From: an uncultured Prevotellaceae bacterium
GTDB lineage: Bacteria; Bacteroidota; Bacteroidia; Bacteroidales; Bacteroidaceae
DNA length: 64,000 nt
Direction of reading: 5' to 3'
Assembly (NCBI GenBank): GCA_902774795.1
Contig: CACYKA010000004.1
Coordinates: 30,073 to 94,072, forward strand
Position numbers and translations under genes: made by a program. The notes beneath the pieces are model-generated. The model ran no database searches. It was not told where the DNA came from and was given only the letters and a program-made list of their open reading frames with translations. Positions 52,642-60,932 of this stretch are shown one piece after another (within the stretch, counting starts at the first letter, position 1; every line of letters begins with the position of its first letter).

Positions 52642-54093
52642 ATGGAACAGAAAGATTTACAACAGTTACAGTCAAAAGGTATTAGTGAACAGCAGATAGA
52701 GACTCAGATTAAGCAGTTTGAGACTGGTTTTCCATTCTTGAAATTGGAAGCTGCGGCTTCTATCGGTAAAGGTATTATGGCCCCAAGTGAGGACGAGATA
52801 AAGGCTTACGAAAAGGCTTGGGAAGACTATAAGGCCAGTGGAAAGAAGATTGTGAAGTTTGTGCCGGCATCAGGTGCAGCATCACGTATGTTCAAGAATC
52901 TTTTTGAATATTTGGATAATGGCGAGGAGACAGATTTCATGAAGAAATTCTTCGCCGGTAAGGATAAGTTTGCCTTCGCTCCTCAGCTTGCAGGCAAAGA
53001 GGGTAAGGATGCAGTGTCATATCTCTTGAATGATATGAACTATGGTAACCTGCCAAAGGGCCTGCTGCTTTTCCATAAGTATGAGGATGGTCCACGTACT
53101 CCAGCACTGGAGCATCTCGTAGAGGGTGCCCTGTATGCATCTTCTAACGGTATGGTAAACATTCACTTTACTGTTTCTCATGACCATCTGCCATTGTTCA
53201 AGAAGCATATTGCAGAAAACCTTCCAAAGTATGAGGCAAAGTTTGGCGTGAAGTTCGACGTGTCATTCTCTGAGCAGAAGCCTTCAACAGATACTGTGGC
53301 TGTTAATCCAGATAACACATTATTCCGCAACAGCGACGGTTCATTGCTGTTCCGTCCGGGCGGTCATGGTGCGCTGATAGAGAACCTCAACGAGATAGAC
53401 GCTGATGTTATCTTCATAAAGAATATTGACAATGTTGTTCCTGACCGTCTGAAGCCTGAGACAGTACAGTGGAAGCAGGTTATTGCCGGTGTGCTCGTAA
53501 CACTTCAGAAGAAAGCATTCGACTATCTTAAGGTATTGGAGAGCGGCAAGTACGACCATGCAAAACTTGAGGAGATAATCCGCTTCGTACAGCAGGATCT
53601 CTGCTGCCGCAAGAGTGATATCAAGGAACTTGAGGATGCAGAGCTCGTGATATACCTGAAGAAGAAGCTTCACAGACCAATGCGTGTCTGCGGTGTTGTG
53701 AAGAATGTCGGTGAGCCAGGCGGTGGTCCGTTCCTCACATATAATCAGGATGGTACAGTATCACTCCAGATTCTTGAGTCAAGTCAGATTGACAAGAGCA
53801 ATGAGGAGTATATGAAGATGTTCACAGAAGGTACACACTTCAATCCGGTAGATCTCGTATGCGCCGTTAAGGATTATAATGGCAAACCATTCAATCTGCC
53901 TGACTATGTTGATCCTACTACAGGCTTCATCTCCAGCAAGTCAAAGAACGGTAAAGAGTTGCGTGCCCTTGAGCTTCCGGGACTGTGGAATGGCGCTATG
54001 TCTGACTGGTCAACAGTATTTGTTGAGGTGCCATTGGGAACGTTCAATCCTGTTAAGACAGTTAACGACTTGCTCAGAGAGCAGCATCAATAA
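52642..54093 (+). CDS. DUF4301 family protein
   Basis: Cytosolic protein of 483 residues matching DUF4301, a family largely restricted to Bacteroidota. Visible conserved stretches are KFVPASGAASRMFKNLFEYL, LLLFHKYEDGPRTPALEHLVEG, SLLFRPGGHGALIENLNEID and DVIFIKNIDNVVPD. The GASRMF-like loop, the GGHGAL loop and the NIDNV segment resemble the nucleotide-sugar pyrophosphorylase fold, so a sugar-nucleotide role is possible. That is inference. It is followed by word arrays and tRNA-Ser. Confidence 0.88.
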   Translation: MEQKDLQQLQSKGISEQQIETQIKQFETGFPFLKLEAAASIGKGIMAPSEDEIKAYEKAWEDYKASGKKIVKFVPASGAASRMFKNLFEYLDNGEETDFMKKFFAGKDKFAFAPQLAGKEGKDAVSYLLNDMNYGNLPKGLLLFHKYEDGPRTPALEHLVEGALYASSNGMVNIHFTVSHDHLPLFKKHIAENLPKYEAKFGVKFDVSFSEQKPSTDTVAVNPDNTLFRNSDGSLLFRPGGHGALIENLNEIDADVIFIKNIDNVVPDRLKPETVQWKQVIAGVLVTLQKKAFDYLKVLESGKYDHAKLEEIIRFVQQDLCCRKSDIKELEDAELVIYLKKKLHRPMRVCGVVKNVGEPGGGPFLTYNQDGTVSLQILESSQIDKSNEEYMKMFTEGTHFNPVDLVCAVKDYNGKPFNLPDYVDPTTGFISSKSKNGKELRALELPGLWNGAMSDWSTVFVEVPLGTFNPVKTVNDLLREQHQ

Positions 54094-54221
54094 TGGTTCT
54101 TTCAGTCGCTTCGCTTTGTGAAAGCGGCAGAGCCGAGCGAGCGGTTAACGGTTAACGGTTAGCGGTTCTTGCTCTGGCAAGCGGCAAAGCCGAGCGAACG
54201 GTTAAAGAATAAAAAGGCAAA
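54094..54221. repeat. GC-rich repeats and word array before tRNA-Ser
   Basis: A 32-nt segment (54095-54126) is the exact inverse of 54432-54463 on the other side of tRNA-Ser. After it come gccgagcgagcggttaac phrases and a copy of ggttcttgctctggcaagcgg shared with 46.2 kb. Confidence 0.85.
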
Positions 54222-54310
54222 GGAAGATTGGCAGAGTGACCGAATGCGCTGGACTCGAAATCCGGTATACGCTTTACCGCGTATCGGGGGTTTGAATCCC
54301 TCATCTTCCG
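54222..54310 (+). tRNA. tRNA-Ser (anticodon CGA)
   Basis: 89-nt class II tRNA with acceptor stem GGAAGAT/ATCTTCC, anticodon stem CTGGA/TCCGG with loop CTCGAAA, a long variable arm (tatacgctttaccgcgtat), and T loop TTTGAAT. The discriminator is G and no CCA is encoded. A strong terminator follows. Confidence 0.95.
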
Positions 54311-54319
54311 CTGAGAAAG

Positions 54320-54351
54320 AAAAAAGGAAACCTTGCGGGGTTTCCTTTTTT
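54320..54351 (+). terminator. Rho-independent terminator of tRNA-Ser
   Basis: A perfect 13-bp stem (54320-54332 with 54339-54351), rich in A on the left and T on the right, with loop ttgcgg. It lies 9 nt after the tRNA. Confidence 0.9.
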
Positions 54352-54466
54352 GTGTTTCAGGTTTCAGGATTCAGGATTCAAGTTCCAAGTTCTATAACCG
54401 ATAACCTATAACCTATCGCTCGACCTTTGGTCGCTTTCACAAAGCGAAGCGACTGAAAGAACCTTT
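54352..54466. repeat. Word arrays and inverted GC-rich repeat after tRNA-Ser
   Basis: caggtttcaggattcagg and ctataacctataacc phrases are followed by the 32-nt inverse copy (54432-54463) of the repeat before the tRNA. It ends at the stop of the - strand mutarotase gene. Confidence 0.85.
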
Positions 54467-54468
54467 AC

Positions 54469-54843
54469 TCAATAGAGTCGAAAAATACGTTCCATCGGTT
54501 GCCACTTCTCGTCGCTGCGGGCGTCGGCATTGCAGCCTTGGAATTTGGCAACGAAGGTTTCCCATTCAGCCTGTCGCGGTAACTTGGCAAGGCGGTCCAT
54601 CGCCTCTTGCCAGTCGAAGTCGATAGGGGTGTCGACAATCATTGTCAGATGGTTGCCAAAGAGATAGAGTTCCATCTCAAGGATACCAACCTCTCGGATG
54701 CCGTCGCGTATCTCCTTCCAATGATACTCTTCCGAATGCCACTTGCGGTACATGGAAATCAACTCAGGGTCATCGAGGATTTCCAGATACTGCACGTAGC
54801 GTTTCGTCTTTCCGTCAGAAAGTTTCTGTATGTATCCTTCCAT
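54469..54843 (-). CDS. L-rhamnose mutarotase family protein (likely L-fucose mutarotase here)
   Basis: Small alpha/beta-barrel sugar mutarotase of 124 residues: KRYVQYLEILDDPELISMYR, the H-S-E-E-Y-H-W-K-E-I segment, ILEMELYLFGNHLTMIVDT, and a C-terminal KWQPMERIFRLY. The family (PF05336) interconverts anomers of L-rhamnose. L-fucose has the same hand and a 6-deoxy group, and every neighbour points to fucose, so a fucose role is likely. It is the last gene of the six-gene - strand operon, 20 nt after the zinc dehydrogenase gene. An agagttaagagtgaag word array lies in that gap. Confidence 0.9.
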   Translation of the reverse strand: MEGYIQKLSDGKTKRYVQYLEILDDPELISMYRKWHSEEYHWKEIRDGIREVGILEMELYLFGNHLTMIVDTPIDFDWQEAMDRLAKLPRQAEWETFVAKFQGCNADARSDEKWQPMERIFRLY

Positions 54844-54863
54844 TTAGAGTTAAGAGTGAAGAG

Positions 54864-55889
54864 TTAGGAGTTAAAGTCAACGAGAATGCGGAATACCTTG
54901 CCTGGGTTCTGACTCCACCAATGCATAGTGTCAAGAGCCTCTTCGGGTTTGATGACCTTGGTGATAAGGGCGTCAGTAGGACAAGTGCCACGCTCCAGGT
55001 AGTGGATAACTGCTCGGAAGTCTGATGGCTGGGCATTGCGGGAACCACGAATGTCGAGCTCTTTCTGTACAAAATATTTGGTCTGGAATGATACCTCAGC
55101 CTTAGCATAGCCGATACATACCACACGACCTGTGAAGGCAACCTCATCGACTGCCATCTGATAAGTCGGCGTGCTGCCTACAGCCTCGATGACGACATCG
55201 GGTCCGAAGCCACTTGTCATATCGAGAAGGCGCTTGTGAACATCCTCGGTCTTTGTGTTGATGACGTATGATGCTCCCATTTTCTTTGCCAGAGCAAGTT
55301 TCTCATCGTCGATATCAGCAGCCACAACGGTAGCACCACGCATTGCAGAACGCACTACGGCACCCATACCAACCATGCCGCAACCGATAACCAGCACTAC
55401 GTCGATATCCGTAACCTGTGCACGACTGACAGCATGGAAACCAACACTCATAGGCTCTACCAGTGCACATACTTTTGGCGTAAGCAGACCTGCCGGTATT
55501 ACTTTCTCCCAAGGAAGTACGATATACTCCTTCATGGCACCATCGCGCTGCACACCCAGTGTCTCATTATGCTGACAGGCATTTACACGCTGATTGCGGC
55601 ATGATGCGCACTTGCCGCAGTTGGTATAAGGATTGCAGGTGACAACCATTCCGGGCTTCAGTCCCTCAGGAACACCTTCACCTACAGCCTCGATGGTTGC
55701 TCCCACCTCGTGACCGGGGATTACAGGGTTCAGTGCCATCGTATTACGGCCCATGAAGGTATTGATGTCGCTTCCGCAGAAGCCTACATAATGCAACTTA
55801 AGTAATATTTCACCCTGACCCAAAGTCTGGGGCTTTTCCATCTCAATAATGTTCAGCTCTTGCTGATGTGTAATCTGTATTGCTTTCAT
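54864..55889 (-). CDS. Zinc-dependent medium-chain dehydrogenase (L-galactonate dehydrogenase-like)
   Basis: NAD(P)-dependent zinc alcohol dehydrogenase of 341 residues. The catalytic zinc ligands are C38 in GFCGSD, His-Glu in PGHEVGA and the E of ALVEPMSVG. The structural zinc has four Cys in NCGKCASCRNQRVNAC. VLVIGCGMVGMGA is the nucleotide-binding loop. Overall it resembles the LgoD/RspB group that oxidises L-galactonate. L-fuconate is 6-deoxy-L-galactonate, so in this operon it may oxidise L-fuconate or a later acid. That substrate is inference. It lies between fucP and the mutarotase gene. Confidence 0.88.
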   Translation of the reverse strand: MKAIQITHQQELNIIEMEKPQTLGQGEILLKLHYVGFCGSDINTFMGRNTMALNPVIPGHEVGATIEAVGEGVPEGLKPGMVVTCNPYTNCGKCASCRNQRVNACQHNETLGVQRDGAMKEYIVLPWEKVIPAGLLTPKVCALVEPMSVGFHAVSRAQVTDIDVVLVIGCGMVGMGAVVRSAMRGATVVAADIDDEKLALAKKMGASYVINTKTEDVHKRLLDMTSGFGPDVVIEAVGSTPTYQMAVDEVAFTGRVVCIGYAKAEVSFQTKYFVQKELDIRGSRNAQPSDFRAVIHYLERGTCPTDALITKVIKPEEALDTMHWWSQNPGKVFRILVDFNS

Positions 55890-55892
55890 TTT

Positions 55893-55982
55893 ATTTAGTT
55901 GAAAATTGAAAGTTGAAAGTTGAAAATTTCCGTAAACTGTAAACGGTAAACTGTAAACTGTAAACTTTAACCTTTAACCATT
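55893..55982. repeat. Intergenic word arrays running into the end of fucP
   Basis: gttgaaaattgaaagttg phrases (55899-55927), ctgtaaacggtaaac phrases (about 55932-55963) and taacctttaaccattaacc phrases follow each other. The last array continues into fucP and encodes its final residues. Confidence 0.85.
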
Positions 55983-57214
55983 AACCTTTTATATCTATAT
56001 CCATAGTAGGCGCAGACGGCGAAACATATCAGTGGCACGATATAGGCAACCTGATAGAATGTTTCGTTACGGTGCATGATATACGCTGTAAACTGTGGTA
56101 CGCAGGCATTACCTACGATAGCCATCACGAGGAAGGCAGAACCCGACTTTGTCTGGTCGCCAAGATCGTTGAGTGCCAAAGAGAACTGCGTGGGGTATAT
56201 GATGCTCATGAAGAAAGAAACGGCCAGCATGGCATAGATGCCTACATAGCCTCCAAAACCGATGATGACTATGCAGAGTATCACATTTGCCAAAGCATAG
56301 AATGTCAACATCTTCGTCGGTTCTACCCTTGCCATAATCATCGTACCAACCCAACGGCCAACAAGGAAGGCCAGCATGTAGAGGCCAAAGAATGTCGTAG
56401 CAGTATCTTCGTCGATGCCTGCATAGGTGCAGCAATAGACAAGGAACAGACTGTTGATAGCTGTCTGGCCGCCATTATAGAAGAACTGTGCTATAACGCC
56501 CCAGCGAAGATGCGGACGCTTGAGTGTTGAGAAATCGATAAGCTTTTCTTTTACTTCATCGTTTTCTTCATCGCCGACCTTTGGCAATTTGACAACTATC
56601 AGCAAAACGGCTACAGCAATGAGTACAAGTGCCAGAATGAGATATGGCAGTTTCATGGAGTCAGTCTCCATCTGTATGTATCCCTCCCATCCACCAGGAT
56701 AGTCAACGGGGATGGTGTCGCGGGTGTAATTCTGTCCGCTTAACACCAGTTTGCTCAGGAACATAGCAGAAATGAAAGCACCCAGTCCGTTGAATGACTG
56801 TGCCAGATTCAGACGACGAGGAGCAGTCTCCGCATCACCCAATACGGTGACGTATGGATTTGCTGCTGTCTCGAGGAAGCACATACCTGTTGCAATGATG
56901 AAGAAAATACAGAGATAGACGCCATAGCTTTTCACTTGGGCAGCAGGGAAGAAAAGCAGACCACCGCAGGCTGCGATGAAAAGTCCGGTAATGATACCCA
57001 CTCGGTAGCTGAACCGCCTCATGAAGATGGCGATGGGAATGGGGCAGATGAAGTAGGCAAGCCAGTAGGCACTCTCTGTAAACGAAGCCTCAAAGGTGTT
57101 CAGCTCACACGTCTTCATCAACTGACGAATCATCGTTGGCAGCAGGTTGCTGCTGATGGCCCAAAGGAAAAACAGGCAAAAGATTAGCCCAAGGGCAAGT
57201 TTGTTCTTTTTCAT
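55967..57214 (-). CDS. fucP: L-fucose:proton symporter FucP (MFS)
   Basis: Inner-membrane importer of L-fucose in the major facilitator superfamily, 415 residues with twelve membrane segments. Family features are SSNLLPTMIRQLMKTCELNTFEAS, WLAYFICPIPIAIFMRRFSYR and the conserved CFLETAANPYVTVLG with a buried Glu. The start overlaps the lactonase stop by 4 nt. The last residues (KRLMVKG) come from a ggttaatggttaaagg word array that supplies the stop, so the original tail has probably been replaced. Context and sequence agree on fucose; galactose or another sugar cannot be excluded. Confidence 0.92.
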   Translation of the reverse strand: MKKNKLALGLIFCLFFLWAISSNLLPTMIRQLMKTCELNTFEASFTESAYWLAYFICPIPIAIFMRRFSYRVGIITGLFIAACGGLLFFPAAQVKSYGVYLCIFFIIATGMCFLETAANPYVTVLGDAETAPRRLNLAQSFNGLGAFISAMFLSKLVLSGQNYTRDTIPVDYPGGWEGYIQMETDSMKLPYLILALVLIAVAVLLIVVKLPKVGDEENDEVKEKLIDFSTLKRPHLRWGVIAQFFYNGGQTAINSLFLVYCCTYAGIDEDTATTFFGLYMLAFLVGRWVGTMIMARVEPTKMLTFYALANVILCIVIIGFGGYVGIYAMLAVSFFMSIIYPTQFSLALNDLGDQTKSGSAFLVMAIVGNACVPQFTAYIMHRNETFYQVAYIVPLICFAVCAYYGYRYKRLMVKG

Positions 57215-58095
57215 TCTGACATATTTTTAATATAAGGAAGTTCCGGCAGATTCTCAAAGCCGTAGAAACGCTTGGCATTCTCGCCTAGGAACATCTTCTT
57301 TTCAGTATCAGTAAACTCATTGGACTTCACAACGAAGTCGTATGACATACGGTAAGTAATGGCCGTAATAGTGCGTGGATAATCTGACCCCCACATCAGG
57401 CGGTCCATGCCCACCCATTCTGCTGCCTCACGAATGCGGCGTATAGCGGTAGGATAGGGGTAGAACTCCGGATTGTAAAGCCAAGTGATGCCACCAGACT
57501 CTATCATGACGTTATCACCCTGACGGGCAAGCAGCACCTGACTGCGGAACGATGATGTCGTAGGCATGCCAAAGTGACCTATAGCTACTTTCAATCGGGG
57601 ACACTCCTGAATAACTTCAGCCATCTGTGCTACCTGATCCTCATCATCAGCCAGGCACATGGAGAGCACCATGCCTTTTTCTTCCATCAGTTTGAAGACA
57701 GGCATCAATGTCTGCAGAGGCTCGTGCATACGATGACCAGGGAAGGCGATACCCTTCAGACCGGCATCGGCAACAGCCTGTGCCTCGTCCTTGTTCCATG
57801 CCATACCCATACAGAAGAAGCGCTCGGGGTATTGCTTTTGTACCTGTGTGAGGTATTCATTCTGACATCCGTCAATCACCTCCTGAACTACAACGGCAGC
57901 ACCTACTTGGGCGTAGTTCATGTTTGAGAGAAAAACCTCTGCTGTGTTCTGGCTGTCAATCATGAAAGGAGGCAGCATCTGCACCTCTTCGTCCATGAAG
58001 ATACTGCGTCCGTTTTTCAAGGACAATATCCGCTTGCCATCGACTACCGTATCCTGACAGAGCCACAAATGTGAATGAGCATCTATTATGACCAT
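57211..58095 (-). CDS. Amidohydrolase-family L-fuconolactonase-like enzyme
   Basis: Metal-dependent TIM-barrel hydrolase of 294 residues in the COG3618 amidohydrolase group, which includes lactonases for L-fucono- and L-rhamnono-lactone. D5-A-H-S-H gives the first metal ligands. A HFGMPTT segment and MWGSDYPRT supply the later His and Asp, and the typical GENAKRFYGFE lies near the C-terminus. It is encoded between fucosidase and fucP and should open the lactone made by the neighbouring sugar dehydrogenase. It starts 8 nt after the fucosidase stop. Confidence 0.88.
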   Translation of the reverse strand: MVIIDAHSHLWLCQDTVVDGKRILSLKNGRSIFMDEEVQMLPPFMIDSQNTAEVFLSNMNYAQVGAAVVVQEVIDGCQNEYLTQVQKQYPERFFCMGMAWNKDEAQAVADAGLKGIAFPGHRMHEPLQTLMPVFKLMEEKGMVLSMCLADDEDQVAQMAEVIQECPRLKVAIGHFGMPTTSSFRSQVLLARQGDNVMIESGGITWLYNPEFYPYPTAIRRIREAAEWVGMDRLMWGSDYPRTITAITYRMSYDFVVKSNEFTDTEKKMFLGENAKRFYGFENLPELPYIKNMSE

Positions 58096-58103
58096 TGCTG
58101 AGA

Positions 58104-59717
58104 TTACTTGTTGATTCTGAGTACTGGTGCAATCTGGTTGACTGGCTTAGGCAGAGTTACTTCGAGACCTTCTGCAGTCTGGTTCGCCTTCAGTTTGCCA
58201 TAGCCCAGAAGATATACCGATGATATCTTCTTCTTGAAATCCTGATTGCCCTTAGCCAATGACTTCACGACGAGGCGACCATCTTCTGGCCATCCCATAG
58301 CGGTGACATAGAGATACTTTGGCGTCTGATTGAAACGTATGTCGCGATAGTCCATGCCGTTATACATACCTTCATTGAAGCCCTGGGCATTAATCTTGAT
58401 ATCCTTCTCAGCTACCGGGCCCTCGCCAAACTTAACCCAAGGACGTGTACCGAAGATACTCTCGCCATTTACTGACATCCAAGCTTCCAGCTCGTCGAGG
58501 AATTGGGCAGCCTTATCGTCATAAGTGCCATCAGCACGCAGTGGGATGTTCAACAACAGGTTACCATTCTTGGAAACGATATCTACAAGTTGCTTCACCA
58601 TGTTAGTTGCTGATTTATATCCACGATTATAGGTACCGGTGTTATAGTGCCAGTCTCCAATGCAGTTGCAGGTTTGCCAAGGCTGGTCTATCATCTGGTT
58701 TGGTGCACCACGCTCCACATCCCAGGTAAGTGCCTTTTTCTGGTCTTCATTGAGAATCTTACCAAACACTACACCACGTGGATTCTTGTTATACAGATGG
58801 GTGGCAATCTTCAGGCCGCAGTCACTCAAAGGATAGAATGGCAGCACTGTGACATCAAAGTATATGAGGTCGGGATTGTAACGGTTTATGGCATCGAGTG
58901 TGCGGTCATAGAAATTTGTAACAAATTCCTGTGATGGAGGACAAGCACCGTGACTCCAGTCCCACTGACCATGAATGGCACCGTTGTCCCATGAGCCCTT
59001 GCTCATTGGGTGGTCCTGCTGATAGAGCTTCTGAGGATCCAGTCCTTCCCACCATTTGCCTTTGCCGTCTTCTTTTTTCAAGTTGCCATCATAGTAGATG
59101 CCAGCCTTGTCGCCTTCGAGGTCATAGCGCTGCGATGGTTCAAACCATGTCCATGCATGATCAGCATGGAAAGAGATACCCAATGGCAGACCCACTTTCT
59201 TGGCTGCCGCAGCCCATTCTGCAAGGATGTCACGCTTCGGACCGATGTTCATGGAGTTCCACTCCTGATACTTCGAATCCCAGAGATCATAGTTGTCGTG
59301 GTGGTTGCCCAGAACAAAGAAATACTGTGCACCACAACGCTTGTAACGCTCCACCAGTTTCTCAGGGTCCCACTTCTCAGCCTTGAAGAGAGGCAGCACG
59401 TCCTTGTATCCAAACTCTGAAGGATGTCCGTAATGCTCACGATGGAAGTTGGCCTTGCGGTGACCTTCCATATACAGTTCGCGAGCCATCCAGTCGCCGG
59501 AACCTTCTACACACTGAGCACCCCAGTGTGCCCAAATGCCAAACTTAGCATTGCGGAACCATTCTGGCGTTTGGTGTGTCTCAAGCGACTGCCATGTGGG
59601 TTCGTATTTTCCAGTCTGCATCTTCTCATGCTCTTCGCTGACGGGAATTCTGTACTGCTGTGCTCCAATAGTCATTACTGAGAGCAACATGCATGAAATT
59701 ATGAATGTTTTTTTCAT
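58104..59717 (-). CDS. Secreted alpha-L-fucosidase (GH29)
   Basis: Releases L-fucose from host or plant glycans. The protein has 537 residues with a signal peptide MKKTFIISCMLLSVMTIGAQ. GH29 features are WFRNAKFGIWAHWGAQCVEGSGDWMARELY, YFFVLGNHHDNYDLWDS, PLGISFHADHAW, and the nucleophile Asp in DLIYFDVTVLPFYP. A C-terminal beta-sandwich domain follows from about residue 430. No lipobox is seen, so it is probably periplasmic. It is the second gene of the fucose operon, 38 nt after the AKR gene with a cattatgcattatg word array in between. Confidence 0.95.
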   Translation of the reverse strand: MKKTFIISCMLLSVMTIGAQQYRIPVSEEHEKMQTGKYEPTWQSLETHQTPEWFRNAKFGIWAHWGAQCVEGSGDWMARELYMEGHRKANFHREHYGHPSEFGYKDVLPLFKAEKWDPEKLVERYKRCGAQYFFVLGNHHDNYDLWDSKYQEWNSMNIGPKRDILAEWAAAAKKVGLPLGISFHADHAWTWFEPSQRYDLEGDKAGIYYDGNLKKEDGKGKWWEGLDPQKLYQQDHPMSKGSWDNGAIHGQWDWSHGACPPSQEFVTNFYDRTLDAINRYNPDLIYFDVTVLPFYPLSDCGLKIATHLYNKNPRGVVFGKILNEDQKKALTWDVERGAPNQMIDQPWQTCNCIGDWHYNTGTYNRGYKSATNMVKQLVDIVSKNGNLLLNIPLRADGTYDDKAAQFLDELEAWMSVNGESIFGTRPWVKFGEGPVAEKDIKINAQGFNEGMYNGMDYRDIRFNQTPKYLYVTAMGWPEDGRLVVKSLAKGNQDFKKKISSVYLLGYGKLKANQTAEGLEVTLPKPVNQIAPVLRINK

Positions 59718-59755
59718 GATCTTTTAATTATGAATTATGCATTATGCATTATGCA

Positions 59756-60697
59756 TTATGAATTTGCCCATGTGACACGCTGCTGGCCACCGATTATGTC
59801 CTTCACTTCTTTTACTAAGTCCCAGTCAGGTTCTTCGTTAGCCCACTGGATATTGCGACGCACATTATCAGGATTAGCAGAAGAGAACAATGTAGAGGCA
59901 ATACGTGGATTGCTTACAGAATACTGTACTGCCAACTTCTCAATAGGATATCCATTGGCTTTGCAATGCTCAGCAGCCTTCTGACATGCCTCCACCAATG
60001 CCTTAGGGGCAGGATGCCATGCAGGTACACCACGCTGAGAAAGCAGTCCCATGCTGAGTGGAGAGGCATTGATAATGCCTACTCCGTGCTGCTCAAAGAA
60101 GTCGAGATAATCAGTCAGGGCATCGTCGTTAAGAGTATAATGGCAGAAGTTCAGAATGCTCTCCACACCATCACATCTCTCAACTACCCATTTCAGGTTT
60201 TCCAGTTGAAGGTCGGTGATACCTACGTGACCTACCACTCCTTTGTCGCGAAGCTCAAACAAAGCAGGCAGGGTCTCATCGACTACTTTCTGCAAACCAC
60301 CGGGCAGGGCAGCCTGAAACTCGATGTCGTGGACATTGATAAGGTCGATAAAGTCAATGCCCAAGCGTTCCATACTCTCATAGACGCTGTCTGTGACACG
60401 GCGGGCAGAATAGTCCCATGTATTAACGCCGTCCTTGCCATAGCGTCCCACCTTAGTACTAAGGAAGTATTTGTCGCGTGGAATATTTCGTAATGCCTTG
60501 CCTAATACCGTCTCTGCCTTATAGTGACCGTAGTAAGGACTGACATCAATGAAATTGATACCACCATCGACAGCTGCTTCTACAGCTTCAAAACTTTCCT
60601 TCTCGTTAGTGTCACGAAAAACACTGCCTAATGATGAAGCACCAAAACTGAGGTTGGATATCTTCATCCCTGTCTTACCTATTTCTGTATATCTCAT
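59756..60697 (-). CDS. Aldo/keto reductase, L-galactose/L-fucose dehydrogenase-like
   Basis: NAD(P)-dependent sugar 1-dehydrogenase of 313 residues. The AKR tetrad is D51, Y56, K82 and the His of NVHDIEF. The sequence is strikingly close to plant L-galactose dehydrogenase (LSFGASSLGSVF, NFIDVSPYYG, STKVGRY, NFCHYTLNDDALTDYL, INASPLSMGLLSQRGVP and PAWHPAP). Such enzymes oxidise L-galactose or L-fucose to the aldonolactone. It is the first gene of the operon, divergent from the AraC gene. Its product fits the lactonase encoded two genes on. Confidence 0.9.
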   Translation of the reverse strand: MRYTEIGKTGMKISNLSFGASSLGSVFRDTNEKESFEAVEAAVDGGINFIDVSPYYGHYKAETVLGKALRNIPRDKYFLSTKVGRYGKDGVNTWDYSARRVTDSVYESMERLGIDFIDLINVHDIEFQAALPGGLQKVVDETLPALFELRDKGVVGHVGITDLQLENLKWVVERCDGVESILNFCHYTLNDDALTDYLDFFEQHGVGIINASPLSMGLLSQRGVPAWHPAPKALVEACQKAAEHCKANGYPIEKLAVQYSVSNPRIASTLFSSANPDNVRRNIQWANEEPDWDLVKEVKDIIGGQQRVTWANS

Positions 60698-60699
60698 AA

Positions 60700-60738
60700 T
60701 GTTAATTCATAATGCATAATTCATAATGCATAATTATT
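60700..60738. repeat. Intergenic word array (cataatgcataatt type)
   Basis: Three to four ttcataatgcataa phrases lie in the 5' leader of the fucose operon directly before the AKR ATG. The same phrase is found between the AKR and fucosidase genes (59727-59763) and inside the DUF1573 signal peptide. Confidence 0.8.
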
Positions 60739-60791
60739 AAAACTTTACCTACTCATCTTGCGGCTAGTACCATCCTTTGGAAATCTGGGAG

Positions 60792-60825
60792 CAAAGTTAT
60801 GGGTTTTATTTAATAAATTGACAAA
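60792..60825 (-). promoter_or_regulatory. Promoter of the fucose operon
   Basis: The - strand reads TTTG (60825-60822), 22 nt, then TAACTTTG (60799-60792). The start would lie near 60785, giving a leader of about 90 nt that contains a word array. Confidence 0.7.
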
Positions 60826-60836
60826 AATGCATTCAG

Positions 60837-60848
60837 AATATCGATATT
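60837..60848. promoter_or_regulatory. Palindrome AATATCGATATT between divergent fucose promoters
   Basis: A perfect 12-bp palindrome lies just upstream of the -33 element of the operon promoter and about 30 nt before that of the regulator. It could be an operator, though AraC proteins usually bind direct repeats. Confidence 0.4.
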
Positions 60849-60878
60849 GTTCTATGAAAAAGCAATTTTATCCAACTA

Positions 60879-60912
60879 TTTGCCGATATTTTAGGGAAAA
60901 TTATTACTTTTG
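60879..60912 (+). promoter_or_regulatory. Promoter of the AraC regulator gene
   Basis: TTTG at 60879-60882 and TACTTTTG at 60905-60912 with 22-nt spacing. The ATG at 60933 is about 15 nt after the expected start. Confidence 0.65.
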
Positions 60913-60932
60913 TGCCGTAATTGAGATGTTGT

